Shown piece after piece: positions 37,018 to 46,577 of a DNA stretch of 64,000 bases. Position numbers and translations under genes: made by a program. Each line of letters starts with the position of its first letter. Position 1 is the stretch's first letter. Location of the stretch: positions 1 to 64,000 of the forward strand of contig JAJZDZ010000016.1 in the NCBI GenBank assembly GCA_021851325.1, in the 5' to 3' direction. The notes beneath the pieces are model-generated. The model ran no database searches, was not told the DNA's origin, and saw only the letters and a program-made list of their open reading frames with translations. Source of the stretch: Pseudomonadota bacterium (GTDB lineage: Bacteria; Pseudomonadota; Alphaproteobacteria; Micropepsales; Micropepsaceae).

Positions 37018-38331
37018 TTACTGGATTAGCGGGGACCAGGCCGGATCGGAGGCGGGGCCAGGGGTATTAACCCGCTGTTCATTACGTCCGGTCACGTCGA
37101 CCGACCAGATCTCATCCGCACGCCCATTGGGGTAGCTGCGGGTGAACATCAGTACCTGGCCATTAGGTGCCCAGGTGGGATCTTCATCCTGCCAGCCATC
37201 GGTGATGACACGCTCCCCCGAGCCATCGGGGTGCATGACTGCGATACGGAAGCTGCCTGGTTCGATCTTGGTGAAGGCGATGAGATCGCCCCGTGGGCTC
37301 CACACCGGCGTACCGGCCCGACCGCTGAAGAAGCTGATGCGATGCTGGTTGGAGCCATCGGCGTTCATCACATAGATCTGCTGCGAGCCGCCGCGATCCG
37401 ATTCGAAGGTGATCTGCTTGCCATCAGGCGAGTAGCAGGGCGAGGTGTTGATCGAGGGATTGTCGGTCAGCTGGGTGACGGCACGGGTGCGCAGGTCCAT
37501 GACGTAGATCTCCGAATTACCGTGCTTTTCGAGGCTCATGATGACCTTGTTGCCATCCGGCGAGAAGCGTGGCGCAAACGTCATATTGGGGAAGTTGCCG
37601 AGCATCTGCTGGTGGCCGGTTTCCAGATCGAAGAGATAGACCCGGGGCTTGCCAGAAATATAGGACATGTAGGCGATCATCTGTGCGGTCGGATTGAACC
37701 GCGGGGTGAGCACCAGATAGCTGCCATTGGTGAGAAACACCGGATTGGCCCCGTCCTCATCCATCACCGCGAGGCGTTTGATGCGATGGGTGGGCGGACC
37801 ACTTTCCGAAATGAACACGATCCGGGTGTTGAAGTAGCCTTCCTCACCGGTGATGCGCTTGTAGATGGCGTCGGAAATCATGTGTGCGACACGGCGCCAG
37901 TTCTCGGGGGTGGTGAAATACTGCAGACCGAGCATCTGGCTGCCGCCATAGACGTCCCACAGGCGAAAATCGACCCGCAGCCGCCCGTCCGGCTGCATTG
38001 CCGCCTCGCCGGTCACCAGGGCCTGGGCTTTAATGACCTGCCAATTGCTGAATTGTGGCGGAACATTAATGTTTGTGATCTTCTGGATGAAGGATTTCCG
38101 GCTGAGCGGACGAAAAAGGCCGGAGCGTCCGAGATCGGCGCGCACCACCGCTGCGATATTGACGGCGGGGGTCTCGTCCCCCGCGGTCGCCGCAACAAAA
38201 TCAGGAATGGCGATCGGCAGCGGCTGGACATTGCCCTGCGTGACGTCGACATGCAGTTGCGCCGCGGCGGGCATGATTGTGCCCACAAGCATCGCGAACG
38301 CCGCCAACACGCCTAGACACCAGTTGCGCAT
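37018..38331 (-). CDS. tolB: Tol-Pal system periplasmic protein TolB
   Basis: 437 residues. The Sec signal peptide ends at [10 protein letters not shown]; the N-terminal alpha/beta domain (about 30-160) binds TolA and a six-bladed beta-propeller follows, with repeated SPDG and ADGSN turns ([26 protein letters not shown]). It acts with Pal and TolQRA at the division septum. It lies 41 bp after tolA. Confidence 0.96.
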   Translation of the reverse strand: MRNWCLGVLAAFAMLVGTIMPAAAQLHVDVTQGNVQPLPIAIPDFVAATAGDETPAVNIAAVVRADLGRSGLFRPLSRKSFIQKITNINVPPQFSNWQVIKAQALVTGEAAMQPDGRLRVDFRLWDVYGGSQMLGLQYFTTPENWRRVAHMISDAIYKRITGEEGYFNTRIVFISESGPPTHRIKRLAVMDEDGANPVFLTNGSYLVLTPRFNPTAQMIAYMSYISGKPRVYLFDLETGHQQMLGNFPNMTFAPRFSPDGNKVIMSLEKHGNSEIYVMDLRTRAVTQLTDNPSINTSPCYSPDGKQITFESDRGGSQQIYVMNADGSNQHRISFFSGRAGTPVWSPRGDLIAFTKIEPGSFRIAVMHPDGSGERVITDGWQDEDPTWAPNGQVLMFTRSYPNGRADEIWSVDVTGRNEQRVNTPGPASDPAWSPLIQ

Positions 38332-38372
38332 GCCGTTTCTCCTCTGCTTTCACCCTGCCATCCGGTTGCCCG

Positions 38373-39290
38373 TCATTGGGCCCCCATCATCTGGCGCGGA
38401 TCGAACTGAATCTCGATATCCCGCCACTGATTATACTGGTTGGCGGGAAGCTTGTAGGGCGCACAGGTATAGATCGCCCGCCGCGCTGCTTCCGCCGCTG
38501 CCCGGGTATAGGAATTGTTCGCGGCAGCCGCTGCAGAGCTTGCAGCCAATTGTGGCGGTCTCGCGACGCTGCCGTCCGGATTAAGAAAAAGCTCGAATTC
38601 GACAATGAGATCGGAAGGATTTGGCGCGTCCACGGGCGGGCTCCAGCACGGCGCGACCTCACTGCGCAGCGCGTCGGAAAGCTGGAGGGTCATCGCCGTC
38701 TGGGCGCCAAACCCACGATGCGGTTGGGCGCCGGTGATCCCCTTGGCTGCGCTTGGCGCCGGCTTTTCCTTGTTGAGCAGGGCAAGGACGCTGTTGATGT
38801 TGAAGGCCTTGGGCTTGGCCCGGTGAGGCGGCGCCGGGCGTGGCCGCTCATGGGGCACAACATGGGGTTGGGGTGCCTTGATCGTGAACACCGGGGCTTT
38901 GACATCGACCGGCTTGGCCTGGGCCATCTTCAGCTTCGGCATCTTGATCGGCATCGGCACGCGGGGGGCGCGGGTTTCCTCGGGCAGCGGCTGGTTGGCG
39001 GTCTTGACCGGCTGCGCCTTGAGCGGCTGCGGCTGCTTTTCGATCACTTTCTGCGGCTCGGGGGCGACCTGACGCAGATTGGTCTTGGGGGCAATGGTGA
39101 TCAGATCCACCGGGATCACCGGTGGGCCCTGATTGGGAATCTTGAAGTGATGCTGGAAGCTGAGCAGCGTGGCACCAATCACGGCAAGGTGCAGCAGCAC
39201 CGAGCCGGCCAGGCCCAGGCGCCCTGTTCCATCCTGCGTGGTGTGGGCCGGTACGAGCCTAGTGATGATGCGGCTTTTGCCTTGCGACAT
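38373..39290 (-). CDS. tolA: Cell envelope integrity protein TolA
   Basis: 305 residues. One N-terminal membrane helix (LGLAGSVLLHLAVIGATLL), a long Pro/Lys-rich periplasmic spacer (about 70-175) instead of the Ala/Lys/Glu helix of enterobacteria, and a C-terminal TonB/TolA-like domain (MTLQLSDALRSEVAPCWSPP). It transmits proton-motive force from TolQR to TolB-Pal. It overlaps tolR by 32 bp. Confidence 0.9.
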   Translation of the reverse strand: MSQGKSRIITRLVPAHTTQDGTGRLGLAGSVLLHLAVIGATLLSFQHHFKIPNQGPPVIPVDLITIAPKTNLRQVAPEPQKVIEKQPQPLKAQPVKTANQPLPEETRAPRVPMPIKMPKLKMAQAKPVDVKAPVFTIKAPQPHVVPHERPRPAPPHRAKPKAFNINSVLALLNKEKPAPSAAKGITGAQPHRGFGAQTAMTLQLSDALRSEVAPCWSPPVDAPNPSDLIVEFELFLNPDGSVARPPQLAASSAAAAANNSYTRAAAEAARRAIYTCAPYKLPANQYNQWRDIEIQFDPRQMMGAQ

Positions 39291-39699
39291 CCGACACGAG
39301 CCCGATATGGGTAAACCCGGCAGCGCTGATTCGCGCCATCACTTCCATCACCCGTCCATAATCCACATGGGTATCGCCGCGCACGAAGATGCGGCTGTCA
39401 TAGCCATTGCTTGCAATAGCCTTGAGCTTGGCGACCAGCTGGTCCTCCTGAATTGGTGTGTTCTGCAGATAGACCGAACCGTCACGGCGGATCGTCACCG
39501 ACAGGGGTTGGGTCTCATGACCAAGAGGCTGGGCTTTGGTTTTGGGCAGATCCACCGGTACGCCAACCGTGAGCAAGGGGGCGGTGACCATGAAGACGAT
39601 CAGCAGCACCAGCATGACGTCGACAAAGGGCGTGACGTTGATATCGGCCATCGGGCGGCGCGAGCGGCCACGCTGCCGGCCCTGAATCGTTGCGGCCAT
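39259..39699 (-). CDS. tolR: Proton-channel subunit TolR
   Basis: 146 residues, ExbD/TolR family. A single helix at about 20-40 ([19 protein letters not shown]) carries the conserved proton-relay Asp in PFVDVML; a periplasmic dimerisation domain follows ([20 protein letters not shown]). Its start overlaps the tolQ stop by 1 bp. Confidence 0.95.
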   Translation of the reverse strand: MAATIQGRQRGRSRRPMADINVTPFVDVMLVLLIVFMVTAPLLTVGVPVDLPKTKAQPLGHETQPLSVTIRRDGSVYLQNTPIQEDQLVAKLKAIASNGYDSRIFVRGDTHVDYGRVMEVMARISAAGFTHIGLVSDVARQKPHHH

Positions 39700-40586
39700 T
39701 AGCGCACCGCCTTTTCGTCAAGCTGGCGCCCGAGTATGGCCGAGAACTCATCGGCAAAAGCCTCAAGGCGCCCGGTGTAGCGGACAATCTGGTTGGTGAA
39801 CCAGTTGTAGAAAATCACCGCCGGAATGGCGGCCAGAAGTCCCATCGCGGTGGCAAACAGCGCCTCCGCGATACCCGGTGCCACCACCGAGAGCGTGGTG
39901 TTGTGACGCGCGGCGATGGCCGTAAACGCGTTCATGATGCCCCAGACGGTTCCGAACAGTCCGACAAAAGGTGCCGTCGCTCCGACTGTCGCCAAAAAGC
40001 CGAGCTGATGCTCGAGCCCGTCGGTTTCGCGCAGGATGGTGACGCTCATGGCCTTTTCGATGCGTTCCTTGATGCCGCCCAGACGGCTTTCGCGCGGCGG
40101 GCCATTTTCAAAGGCGCGCTTCCATTCGCGCAACGCGGCCGTGAACACCGCGGACATCGGATGCTCGTTGCGGGCGGCAATCTGGGTGTGCAGCTCGTCG
40201 AGCGAGAGCCCTGACCAGAAGGTCTTTTCGAACTGGCTGGCCTGACGCTGCACCGCGCGCAGCGCCAGCCATTTATTGATGATGATGGCCCACGACCACA
40301 GCGAAGCCAGGAACAAGAGGCTCATCACCGCTTTGACGATGATGTCGGCATTGAGGAACATATGCACAATCGAAAAGCCCTCGGCGGTGGGCGCGCTGGT
40401 GCCGCCGGTCTGGTTGACCGTCACCGCCGTTGTGGGAGCGGCCAGCGGCGCGGCTGCGCCCACCGGCGCTCCTAACGGAGCGGCCTTCGGGGGGGCAGGC
40501 TGGGCCAGGGCGGGGGCTCCCCCCACGGCCAGGAACATCACCGACAAGGCAATGGCCGCCGCGGTGATCAGGTGCTTCATCGTCAT
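39699..40586 (-). CDS. tolQ: Proton-channel subunit TolQ with an N-terminal signal-like extension
   Basis: 295 residues against about 230 for classical TolQ. The MotA/TolQ/ExbB core (about 70-290) has three helices, with GATAPFVGLFGTVWGIMNAF as the family signature. In front is an extra segment: a signal-peptide-like helix (about 1-28, cleavable after PALAQ) and a Pro/Ala-rich linker (30-65). Such extensions are familiar in ExbB proteins, yet genomic context (ybgC before, tolR/A/B/pal after) makes this TolQ. Confidence 0.9.
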   Translation of the reverse strand: MTMKHLITAAAIALSVMFLAVGGAPALAQPAPPKAAPLGAPVGAAAPLAAPTTAVTVNQTGGTSAPTAEGFSIVHMFLNADIIVKAVMSLLFLASLWSWAIIINKWLALRAVQRQASQFEKTFWSGLSLDELHTQIAARNEHPMSAVFTAALREWKRAFENGPPRESRLGGIKERIEKAMSVTILRETDGLEHQLGFLATVGATAPFVGLFGTVWGIMNAFTAIAARHNTTLSVVAPGIAEALFATAMGLLAAIPAVIFYNWFTNQIVRYTGRLEAFADEFSAILGRQLDEKAVR

Positions 40587-40708
40587 CCATCAACCTCTTC
40601 GCTGACTGTGCGCGGAGCAATCGGTCCCGTGCGCGCCCTTGCCGGCCGTAATCTGGGATGGCCGCGAGAAGCGCATCGTAACGTGGCCGAATTTTGGCGC
40701 GCCCTTTT

Positions 40709-41173
40709 TTAACTGTTAGCCTCAACTACCAATGGCGCCAAGATTGCGCGCCAGTCCTGCGGAATTCGGCGCGGCTTGCCGGTCAGCGTCATGATGCAGG
40801 CTTCAACGCTTCCCGATACCAGAAGCTGATCCTTGGCATAGATACGCTGATCGGCGCACATCCGTGCGCCGCTCAGATTCGAACAGCGGGTGTGTACCTC
40901 AATGAGATCGTCGACGCGAGCCGGACGGTGGTAGGTGAGCGCGACCGTGCGCAAGGTCCAGGCGCAGGGCTCGGCATCTTCCAGCATCGCGAGACGGGAA
41001 ATCCCGGCGCAACGGAAGAATTCGCTGCGCCCCCGTTCCATGAAGCGCAGATAATTGGCGTGGTAGACCACTCCGGAGAGGTCGGTGTCCTCATAGTAGA
41101 TGCGCAGCGGCAGCACATGGACCTTGCCGCTGAAATGGCCAAAGCCACCCCTGTGCTCCTCGTCGTGCGTCAT
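40709..41173 (-). CDS. ybgC: Acyl-CoA thioesterase YbgC
   Basis: 154 residues from ATG 41173; the track's long start runs through the neighbouring gene. Hot-dog fold with the active-site Asp in YYEDTDLSGVVYHANYLRFMERGR, the 4-hydroxybenzoyl-CoA thioesterase signature. It is the customary first gene of the tol-pal cluster and may act on phospholipid-related acyl-CoAs. It overlaps the small upstream membrane-protein gene by 4 bp. Confidence 0.92.
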   Translation of the reverse strand: MTHDEEHRGGFGHFSGKVHVLPLRIYYEDTDLSGVVYHANYLRFMERGRSEFFRCAGISRLAMLEDAEPCAWTLRTVALTYHRPARVDDLIEVHTRCSNLSGARMCADQRIYAKDQLLVSGSVEACIMTLTGKPRRIPQDWRAILAPLVVEANS

Positions 41174-41403
41174 CGCCCGGGTTCCGTTGGCGGAGCGGTC
41201 GTGCCCTTCTGGGGGCTGGCGGGGAGCACGGATACCGTCACCACCCCGGATGGCGCAGCCGGTGTCGCGGCGGGCGGGCGGGCACGTGACAGATAGGCGC
41301 CAATGATGGTCGCCGTCATGCCATAGGACCACACCACGGCAAAGGCGATGGCCAGGGCAATGGCGAGGGCGCCCAGGCGCACATAGATCGCCTCCCGGCT
41401 CAT
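41170..41403 (-). CDS. Small single-pass membrane protein, hypothetical
   Basis: 77 residues: one strong transmembrane helix (about 9-30, [20 protein letters not shown]) and a Pro/Ala/Thr-rich tail. It overlaps ruvB upstream and ybgC downstream by 4 bp each, and this double translational coupling is the main evidence that it is a gene. No family is recognised. Its position between recombination and Tol genes suggests an envelope role, but this is conjecture. Confidence 0.6.
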   Translation of the reverse strand: MSREAIYVRLGALAIALAIAFAVVWSYGMTATIIGAYLSRARPPAATPAAPSGVVTVSVLPASPQKGTTAPPTEPGR

Positions 41404-42461
41404 GCTGGCTCCTGCCCGTCAAACAGGCCCGCATCGCTCCCCCGTTGTGTCGGGGCCGTCAGTCCCAGATGGCCCCAGGCCGCACCGGTGAGGACACGCC
41501 CGCGGGGCGTGCGCTGGACAAAGCCCTGCTGCATCAAGAACGGTTCCACGATTTCCTCAATCGCATCGCGGGCTTCTCCGAGCGCCGCTGCGATCGTTTC
41601 AATTCCCACCGGACCTCCGGCAAAGGCACTGGCGATCAGGGCGAGATAGCGCCTATCGAACGCATCCAGCCCGCGCCCGTCAACCTCCAGCCGGGTGAGC
41701 GCGGCATCGGCGATCCTGGCATCGATGCGGGCTTGGCCGGCGACCGCTGCAAAATCCCGCACCCGTCGCAACAGCCGGCCGGCGATGCGCGGCGTACCGC
41801 GGGCGCGGGAGGCGATTTCCTCGGCACCATCGAGGCTGAGATCAAAACCGAGGAGACGGGCGCCACGGGCCACGATCGCCACCAGTTCCTCGGCACTGTA
41901 AAAATTGAGCCGCACCGGAATGCCGAAACGGTCGCGCAGCGGGGTGGTGATCAGTCCGGAGCGGGTGGTCGCCCCGACCAGCGTGAAGGGTTTGAGGCCG
42001 ATCTTCACCGAGCGCGCGGCGGGGCCCTCACCGATCACCAGATCAAGCTCGTAATCCTCCATGGCGGGATAGAGGATTTCCTCGACTACGGGATTGAGGC
42101 GATGAATCTCATCGATGAAGAGGACGTCACGTTCGTCCAGATTGGTCAGGATCGCCGCCAGATCGCCGGCCTTGGCGAGCACGGGACCTGAGGTCGAGCG
42201 GAAATTCACGCCAAGCTCACGGGCAATGATCTGGGCGAGGGTGGTCTTGCCGAGGCCTGGTGGGCCTGAAAACAGGACATGATCGAGGGCCTCGCCACGC
42301 TCCCGCGCGGCGCGAATGAACACATCAAGATTTTCGCGGGCCTGCTTCTGACCAATAAAGTCCGCAAGTACCTGCGGCCGCAGCGAGGTCTCGACCACGT
42401 CATCATCGCGGCGGCTGGGATCAAGAACGTGGTCCGGGCTGGGCATGGGAGCTTTTGCCAT
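41400..42461 (-). CDS. ruvB: Holliday junction branch-migration ATPase RuvB
   Basis: 353 residues. AAA+ motor with Walker [10 protein letters not shown], Walker [11 protein letters not shown], sensor GATTRSG, and C-terminal winged helix ([18 protein letters not shown]). RuvB hexamers drive branch migration with RuvA; RuvC resolves the junction. The order ruvC-ruvA-ruvB is compact, with a 9-bp gap from ruvA. Confidence 0.97.
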   Translation of the reverse strand: MAKAPMPSPDHVLDPSRRDDDVVETSLRPQVLADFIGQKQARENLDVFIRAARERGEALDHVLFSGPPGLGKTTLAQIIARELGVNFRSTSGPVLAKAGDLAAILTNLDERDVLFIDEIHRLNPVVEEILYPAMEDYELDLVIGEGPAARSVKIGLKPFTLVGATTRSGLITTPLRDRFGIPVRLNFYSAEELVAIVARGARLLGFDLSLDGAEEIASRARGTPRIAGRLLRRVRDFAAVAGQARIDARIADAALTRLEVDGRGLDAFDRRYLALIASAFAGGPVGIETIAAALGEARDAIEEIVEPFLMQQGFVQRTPRGRVLTGAAWGHLGLTAPTQRGSDAGLFDGQEPA

Positions 42462-42470
42462 GGCTCGATC

Positions 42471-43064
42471 CTATCGCGCCATCGCTTTTAGGGCTTCACG
42501 GATGATGGCGTCGACAGGGGCGTCGGCACCGAGGGTCTTGAGCGCACGCGCGACCAGGTCTGCGGCCTGCGCCGGGGCATAGCCAAGCTTGGTGAGGGCG
42601 GCCTGCGCATCTGCGCCTGAGGCCGGGGCGCCCTCTGGTTTGGCGCTGCCGCCGGCAAAAATCGGCGCCGGGGCCTTGTCCTTCAGTTCGCTCAGAATAC
42701 GGGTCGCGAGCTTGGGGCCGATGCCCTGTGCCCGCCCAATTGCCGCCTTGTCGGAGAGGGCGATGGCGGTGTGCAGTTCCTGCGGGCTCAGCGTCGACAG
42801 CACCGAGAGGGCAACCCTGGCGCCAACATTCTGTACCGTCTGCAGCAGCCGGAACCATTCGCGCTCCTGTGCGGTCGCAAAGCCATAGAGCCTGATGCTT
42901 TCCTCAGTGAGGCGGGTCTCGATCATCAGCGCCGCCCGTTCGCCCGGTTTAAGCCGGGCGAGGCTCGAACCCGGGCAGTGGACGAGATAGCCCACGCCGC
43001 CGACATCGAGGATGACATGGTCCTCGCCGACCATGTCCACGGTTCCGGTGAGCTTGCCGATCAC
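42471..43064 (-). CDS. ruvA: Holliday junction DNA-binding protein RuvA
   Basis: 198 residues beginning GTG (read as Met) at 43064, giving the canonical [10 protein letters not shown]. The track's 43229 start lies in ruvC and is wrong. Order: N-terminal OB fold, central helix-hairpin-helix pair ([31 protein letters not shown]), Ala/Gly linker, and C-terminal RuvB-binding three-helix domain. It overlaps ruvC by 4 bp (GTGA). Confidence 0.95.
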   Translation of the reverse strand: MIGKLTGTVDMVGEDHVILDVGGVGYLVHCPGSSLARLKPGERAALMIETRLTEESIRLYGFATAQEREWFRLLQTVQNVGARVALSVLSTLSPQELHTAIALSDKAAIGRAQGIGPKLATRILSELKDKAPAPIFAGGSAKPEGAPASGADAQAALTKLGYAPAQAADLVARALKTLGADAPVDAIIREALKAMAR

Positions 43065-43567
43065 GACGCGGCCTTGATGCGGGCGAGACTGCCCGCAAGA
43101 TGGGCGTGGGTGATGGCCGCCGCCAGCGCATCGGCCGCATCGGCTTGCTCGCAGTTGGCGCTCGGCAGCAGAATGCGGATCATCGCCTGGACCTGCTCCT
43201 TGCCCGCATGGCCGACACCGACCACGCATTTTTTGATGTGGTTGGGGGCGTATTCGGCGATGTCGAGCCCGGCCTGGGCGGCGGCAAGAAGGGCGATTGC
43301 GCGGGCATGACCAAGCTTCAGCGCGGCGGAGGGGTCCTTGGCGACAAAGGCCTGTTCGACTGCGATGGCATGCGGCGCGAGCGCCGCGATGATCGCGCCA
43401 AGTCCGTCATGGAGCGCCAGCAGCCGTCGGCCGAGGTCCTGGCGCGGATCGCTCGAAAGGATGCCATGGCGGATATGGGCAAGGCGGGTGCCGGACAACT
43501 CGATCACGCCCCAGCCCATGCGGGCAAGGCCAGGATCAAGGCCCAGAATACGAATCGCGCGTGCCAT
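43061..43567 (-). CDS. ruvC: Holliday junction resolvase RuvC
   Basis: 168 residues. RNase H-like nuclease with the first catalytic Asp in [14 protein letters not shown], a Glu in [18 protein letters not shown], and the C-terminal acidic pair in [16 protein letters not shown] 43567 is preferred over 43573 because AGGT lies 6 bp before it. About 155 bp separate it from yebC, with nothing recognised in the gap. Confidence 0.95.
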   Translation of the reverse strand: MARAIRILGLDPGLARMGWGVIELSGTRLAHIRHGILSSDPRQDLGRRLLALHDGLGAIIAALAPHAIAVEQAFVAKDPSAALKLGHARAIALLAAAQAGLDIAEYAPNHIKKCVVGVGHAGKEQVQAMIRILLPSANCEQADAADALAAAITHAHLAGSLARIKAAS

Positions 43568-43724
43568 AAGCATACCTATCGCTAATGGTGACCTCAGCGC
43601 CAGCGTGCCATCCGCAGCTCCGGCACCGAAAGCACCCCGCCCAGCCAGGATGCCGCAGTGGGCCGCAAGCAGGCAAAGACCGACCGCCGACGCGGGGGCG
43701 GCCCGAAGCTGCGCCGGCGCGGCC

Positions 43725-44471
43725 TCAGGCTTCCAGCTTGCGCATCAGGGCGTCGGAGAATTCGTAATTGCCATAGACGTTCTGCACGTCATCGTGCTCA
43801 TCGAGCACGTCCAGAAGTTTGATCAGAGTTTCGCCAGCATCGTCCGATACCGCAGTCATGGTCTTGGCACGCCACTCGACGCGGGCCGAAGAGGGCTCGC
43901 CCAGACGCGCCTCGAGCGCATCGCGCACGCTCGCGAAATCCTCGAGACTGGCGATGAATTCATGCGCATCTTCACTTGAGACACACTCGTTGGCCCCGCA
44001 CTCGATCGCAGCCTCGAGCATGGCATCGTCGCTACCCTTGGCTTTGGGATAGGTGATGACGCCCACCCGATCGAACATGAAGGCAACCGAATTGGGCTCG
44101 CCGAGACTGCCGCCGAACTTGGAAAACGCGGCCCGGACATCGGCCCCGGTACGGTTGCGGTTGTCGGTCAGGGCTTCGACGATGAGGGCGACGCCGCCGG
44201 GGCCATAACCTTCGTAGCGCACCTCTTCGATGTTGTCCGCGGCGGCGCCGCTCGCCTTGTCGATCGCCCGCTGAATATTGTCCTTGGGCATGCTTTCGGC
44301 CTTGGCGGCAATGATCGCCGCCCGCAGGCGTGGGTTGTGGGCGGGATCGGGCAGCCCCATCTTGGCCGCCACGGTCAATTCCCGGCTGAGCTTGGAAAAC
44401 AGCTTGGAGCGCTCCTTATCCTGGCGCCCTTTGCGGTGCATGATGTTCTTGAACTGGGAATGCCCGGCCAT
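43725..44471 (-). CDS. yebC: YebC/PmpR family transcriptional regulator or translation factor
   Basis: 248 residues from ATG 44471: [25 protein letters not shown] is the family's invariant N-terminus. [22 protein letters not shown] and the C-terminal [20 protein letters not shown] are typical. YebC homologues act as DNA-binding regulators and, in recent work on the family, relieve ribosome stalling. It stands first in the yebC-ruvCAB run. Confidence 0.95.
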   Translation of the reverse strand: MAGHSQFKNIMHRKGRQDKERSKLFSKLSRELTVAAKMGLPDPAHNPRLRAAIIAAKAESMPKDNIQRAIDKASGAAADNIEEVRYEGYGPGGVALIVEALTDNRNRTGADVRAAFSKFGGSLGEPNSVAFMFDRVGVITYPKAKGSDDAMLEAAIECGANECVSSEDAHEFIASLEDFASVRDALEARLGEPSSARVEWRAKTMTAVSDDAGETLIKLLDVLDEHDDVQNVYGNYEFSDALMRKLEA

Positions 44472-44651
44472 TGCCTTGATCCATGAAGAAAGCGCGTGCA
44501 TAGCGCCAGCCGCGGGGCTCCATCAAGCCCCACACCTGCCCCCACACCCAGAGCTTGCGTGTTCGCCAAGGCTCCATAAGAGTGCCGCCTGAAATCCCAT
44601 GGGGGCGCCTGCTTGCCCAATCGCAAAGCCGAAGAGGCCGAAGACCTCGTC

Positions 44652-46073
44652 ATGGCCGCTGAGGTCAAAAGTGGTGCGGCGCTCCGCTCGCCACTCGAGG
44701 AATTCCAGCTCAGCAGCCGCACCAACACCGCCTTTCTCGGGCATCCCCCGGGATTGGGCTGGCTTTCGATGTCCGAAGTCTGGGAACGCTTTTCCTATTA
44801 CGGGATGCAGTCCCTGCTCGTGCTCTACCTGACCGAATATCTCTTCAAGCCAGGGCGCATCCGCCATGTGTGGGGTTTTGCGCCCTTTGCCCACGCCATC
44901 ACCTGGGCCTATGGCCCGCTCTCGCCCCAGGCCCTGGCCAGTGCCATCTTTGGTCTTTATGCCGGTCTGGTATTTGTCACGCCGCTCGCAGGTGGCTGGC
45001 TTGCCGACCGCATCCTGGGACGCACCCATACCGTAACCATCGGGGCCGTGCTGATGGCTTTCGGCCATTTTCTCATGGCCTTCGAGGTCAGTCTGCTCCC
45101 GGCCCTGCTGTGTCTGCTGGTGGGGGTGGGCTGCTTTAAGGGCAATATCGCAGCCCAGGTCGGCGATCTCTATGGCGAGGATGATCCGCGCCGGGCCGAT
45201 GGCTTCATGCTTTATTTTTTGGGCATTCAGCTCGCGGTGATCGTGGCACCGCTGATCTGTGGCACGCTGGGCCAGACCGTTGGCTGGGACTGGGGGTTTG
45301 GTGCCGCTGGCGTGGGTATGGTGATCGGCCTTGCCACGTATCTGATCGGGCGTCCGTCGATGCCGCCGGAGCCTTCGCGTCAGGTCAAGGTCAAGCGGCC
45401 CAAGCTTTCGGCGCAGGATTGGCGCGTGATCGCGGTCCTGGTTGGACTTTTGCCGGTGCTGGCACTTTCCCTGGTGAGCAACCAGGAAATCTTCAACGCC
45501 TATCTCATCTGGGCCCAGAAAAATTACCAGCTGGTGTTTTTCGGCAAGACCATGCCCATTACCTGGATGCTTTCGGTCGATGCCTTTATCTCGACGGGGA
45601 TGATGGCGTTTGTGATCTGGTTCTGGCGCTGGTGGGCGCGGCGCTGGCGCGAGCCCGATGAAATCACCAAGATCGTCATCGGCACCGCAATCACCGCCTG
45701 CGCGCCCCTGGTTCTGGCTGCGGCGTCTTACCGGGTCGCGCAAAGCCATCATCCGGTCTCGATCTACTGGGCCTTCGCCTTTCACTTCGTCAATGATTTT
45801 GGCTTCTCGATGGTCCTGCCTACGGGGCTTGCACTTTATTCGCGGGCCGCACCGAAAGGCCTGTCGGGCACCATGATCGCGGTCTACTACCTGCACCTTT
45901 TTATCGGCAACATGCTCGTCGGCTACATTGGCGGACTGCTGAGCACGATGACGGCGGTCCATTTCTGGCTGCTGCATGCGGCCTTGATGGTGACGGCAGC
46001 GGTGCTGCTCACGCTGGCGCGCTTTTTGTTTGCGCCAATACTCGCACCGGCTTTCGCACCGGCCCCAGGCTAG
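44652..46073 (+). CDS. POT/PTR2 family proton-dependent oligopeptide transporter
   Basis: 473 residues from ATG 44652; the track begins at TTG 44613, which would add 13 residues, and no binding site decides. The proton-coupling signature EVWERFSYYGM opens helix 1, followed by GGWLADRILG and KGNIAAQVGDLYGEDDPRRADGF. About 14 membrane helices. It imports di- and tripeptides or similar compounds with H+. It is divergent from yebC and appears monocistronic. Confidence 0.88.
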   Translation: MAAEVKSGAALRSPLEEFQLSSRTNTAFLGHPPGLGWLSMSEVWERFSYYGMQSLLVLYLTEYLFKPGRIRHVWGFAPFAHAITWAYGPLSPQALASAIFGLYAGLVFVTPLAGGWLADRILGRTHTVTIGAVLMAFGHFLMAFEVSLLPALLCLLVGVGCFKGNIAAQVGDLYGEDDPRRADGFMLYFLGIQLAVIVAPLICGTLGQTVGWDWGFGAAGVGMVIGLATYLIGRPSMPPEPSRQVKVKRPKLSAQDWRVIAVLVGLLPVLALSLVSNQEIFNAYLIWAQKNYQLVFFGKTMPITWMLSVDAFISTGMMAFVIWFWRWWARRWREPDEITKIVIGTAITACAPLVLAAASYRVAQSHHPVSIYWAFAFHFVNDFGFSMVLPTGLALYSRAAPKGLSGTMIAVYYLHLFIGNMLVGYIGGLLSTMTAVHFWLLHAALMVTAAVLLTLARFLFAPILAPAFAPAPG

Positions 46074-46097
46074 GAGAGGGTGAGACGTGCGGAGGTC

Positions 46098-46529
46098 TCA
46101 GTCGGCGCGTGAGGGCGATGCATTGGTTGCCGCCTTGAGCTCGACGATGTTGCCGTCCGGATCACGAAGATAGATGGCTGGGCCGACGCCATTGGCGCCA
46201 TAACGCGCGCCTTCCTCGACGATGGCGATGCCATGCCGGGTGAGGTGGGCGTGGATTTTGTCTCTGTCAAAGGGCGCAATGCTGAGCGCGAAATGATCGA
46301 GGTTGCGGCCTTCCTGGCCGGGACCACGGCCACCACGTGCGCCCAGCGTGCCTGCAAGTGGTACCAGATCAATGAGACTTGTGCCCACGCGCAGCTGCCA
46401 CAGGCCGATGTCATCCTGTACCTTTTCCAGGCTGGCGCCGAGCCCCTCGCAGTAGAAGGCCAGACTTTGAGAGAGGTCGGCGACACGCAGCACGATGTGA
46501 TCGAGGGTCAGCAACGTAAACGGGATCAT
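46098..46529 (-). CDS. VOC (glyoxalase/dioxygenase) superfamily protein
   Basis: 143 residues from ATG 46529 (GTG 46541 is the track alternative). A single vicinal-oxygen-chelate unit pair: LDHIVLRVADLSQSLAFY at the start, NLDHFALSI in the middle, and YLRDPDGNIVELK at the end supply the expected His, His and Glu metal ligands. Relatives act as glyoxalase-like lyases, fosfomycin thioltransferases or unknown enzymes; this one is unassigned. It follows the YmdB-like gene on the minus strand by 48 bp. Confidence 0.75.
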   Translation of the reverse strand: MIPFTLLTLDHIVLRVADLSQSLAFYCEGLGASLEKVQDDIGLWQLRVGTSLIDLVPLAGTLGARGGRGPGQEGRNLDHFALSIAPFDRDKIHAHLTRHGIAIVEEGARYGANGVGPAIYLRDPDGNIVELKAATNASPSRAD

Positions 46530-46577
46530 TTTCCTGTCCACAACAACATCTGCATCAAGTCTAACAGGCTCTGCACC

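Noticed and set aside
42471-43229. Track start of ruvA at 43229
   Set aside because: The added 55 residues are a shifted reading of ruvC; the canonical VIGKLTG start (GTG 43064) is clear.
44523-45977. 484-residue minus-strand ORF opposite the POT transporter
   Set aside because: Rich in His, Gln and Arg as expected for the shadow of a membrane-protein gene; no domain.
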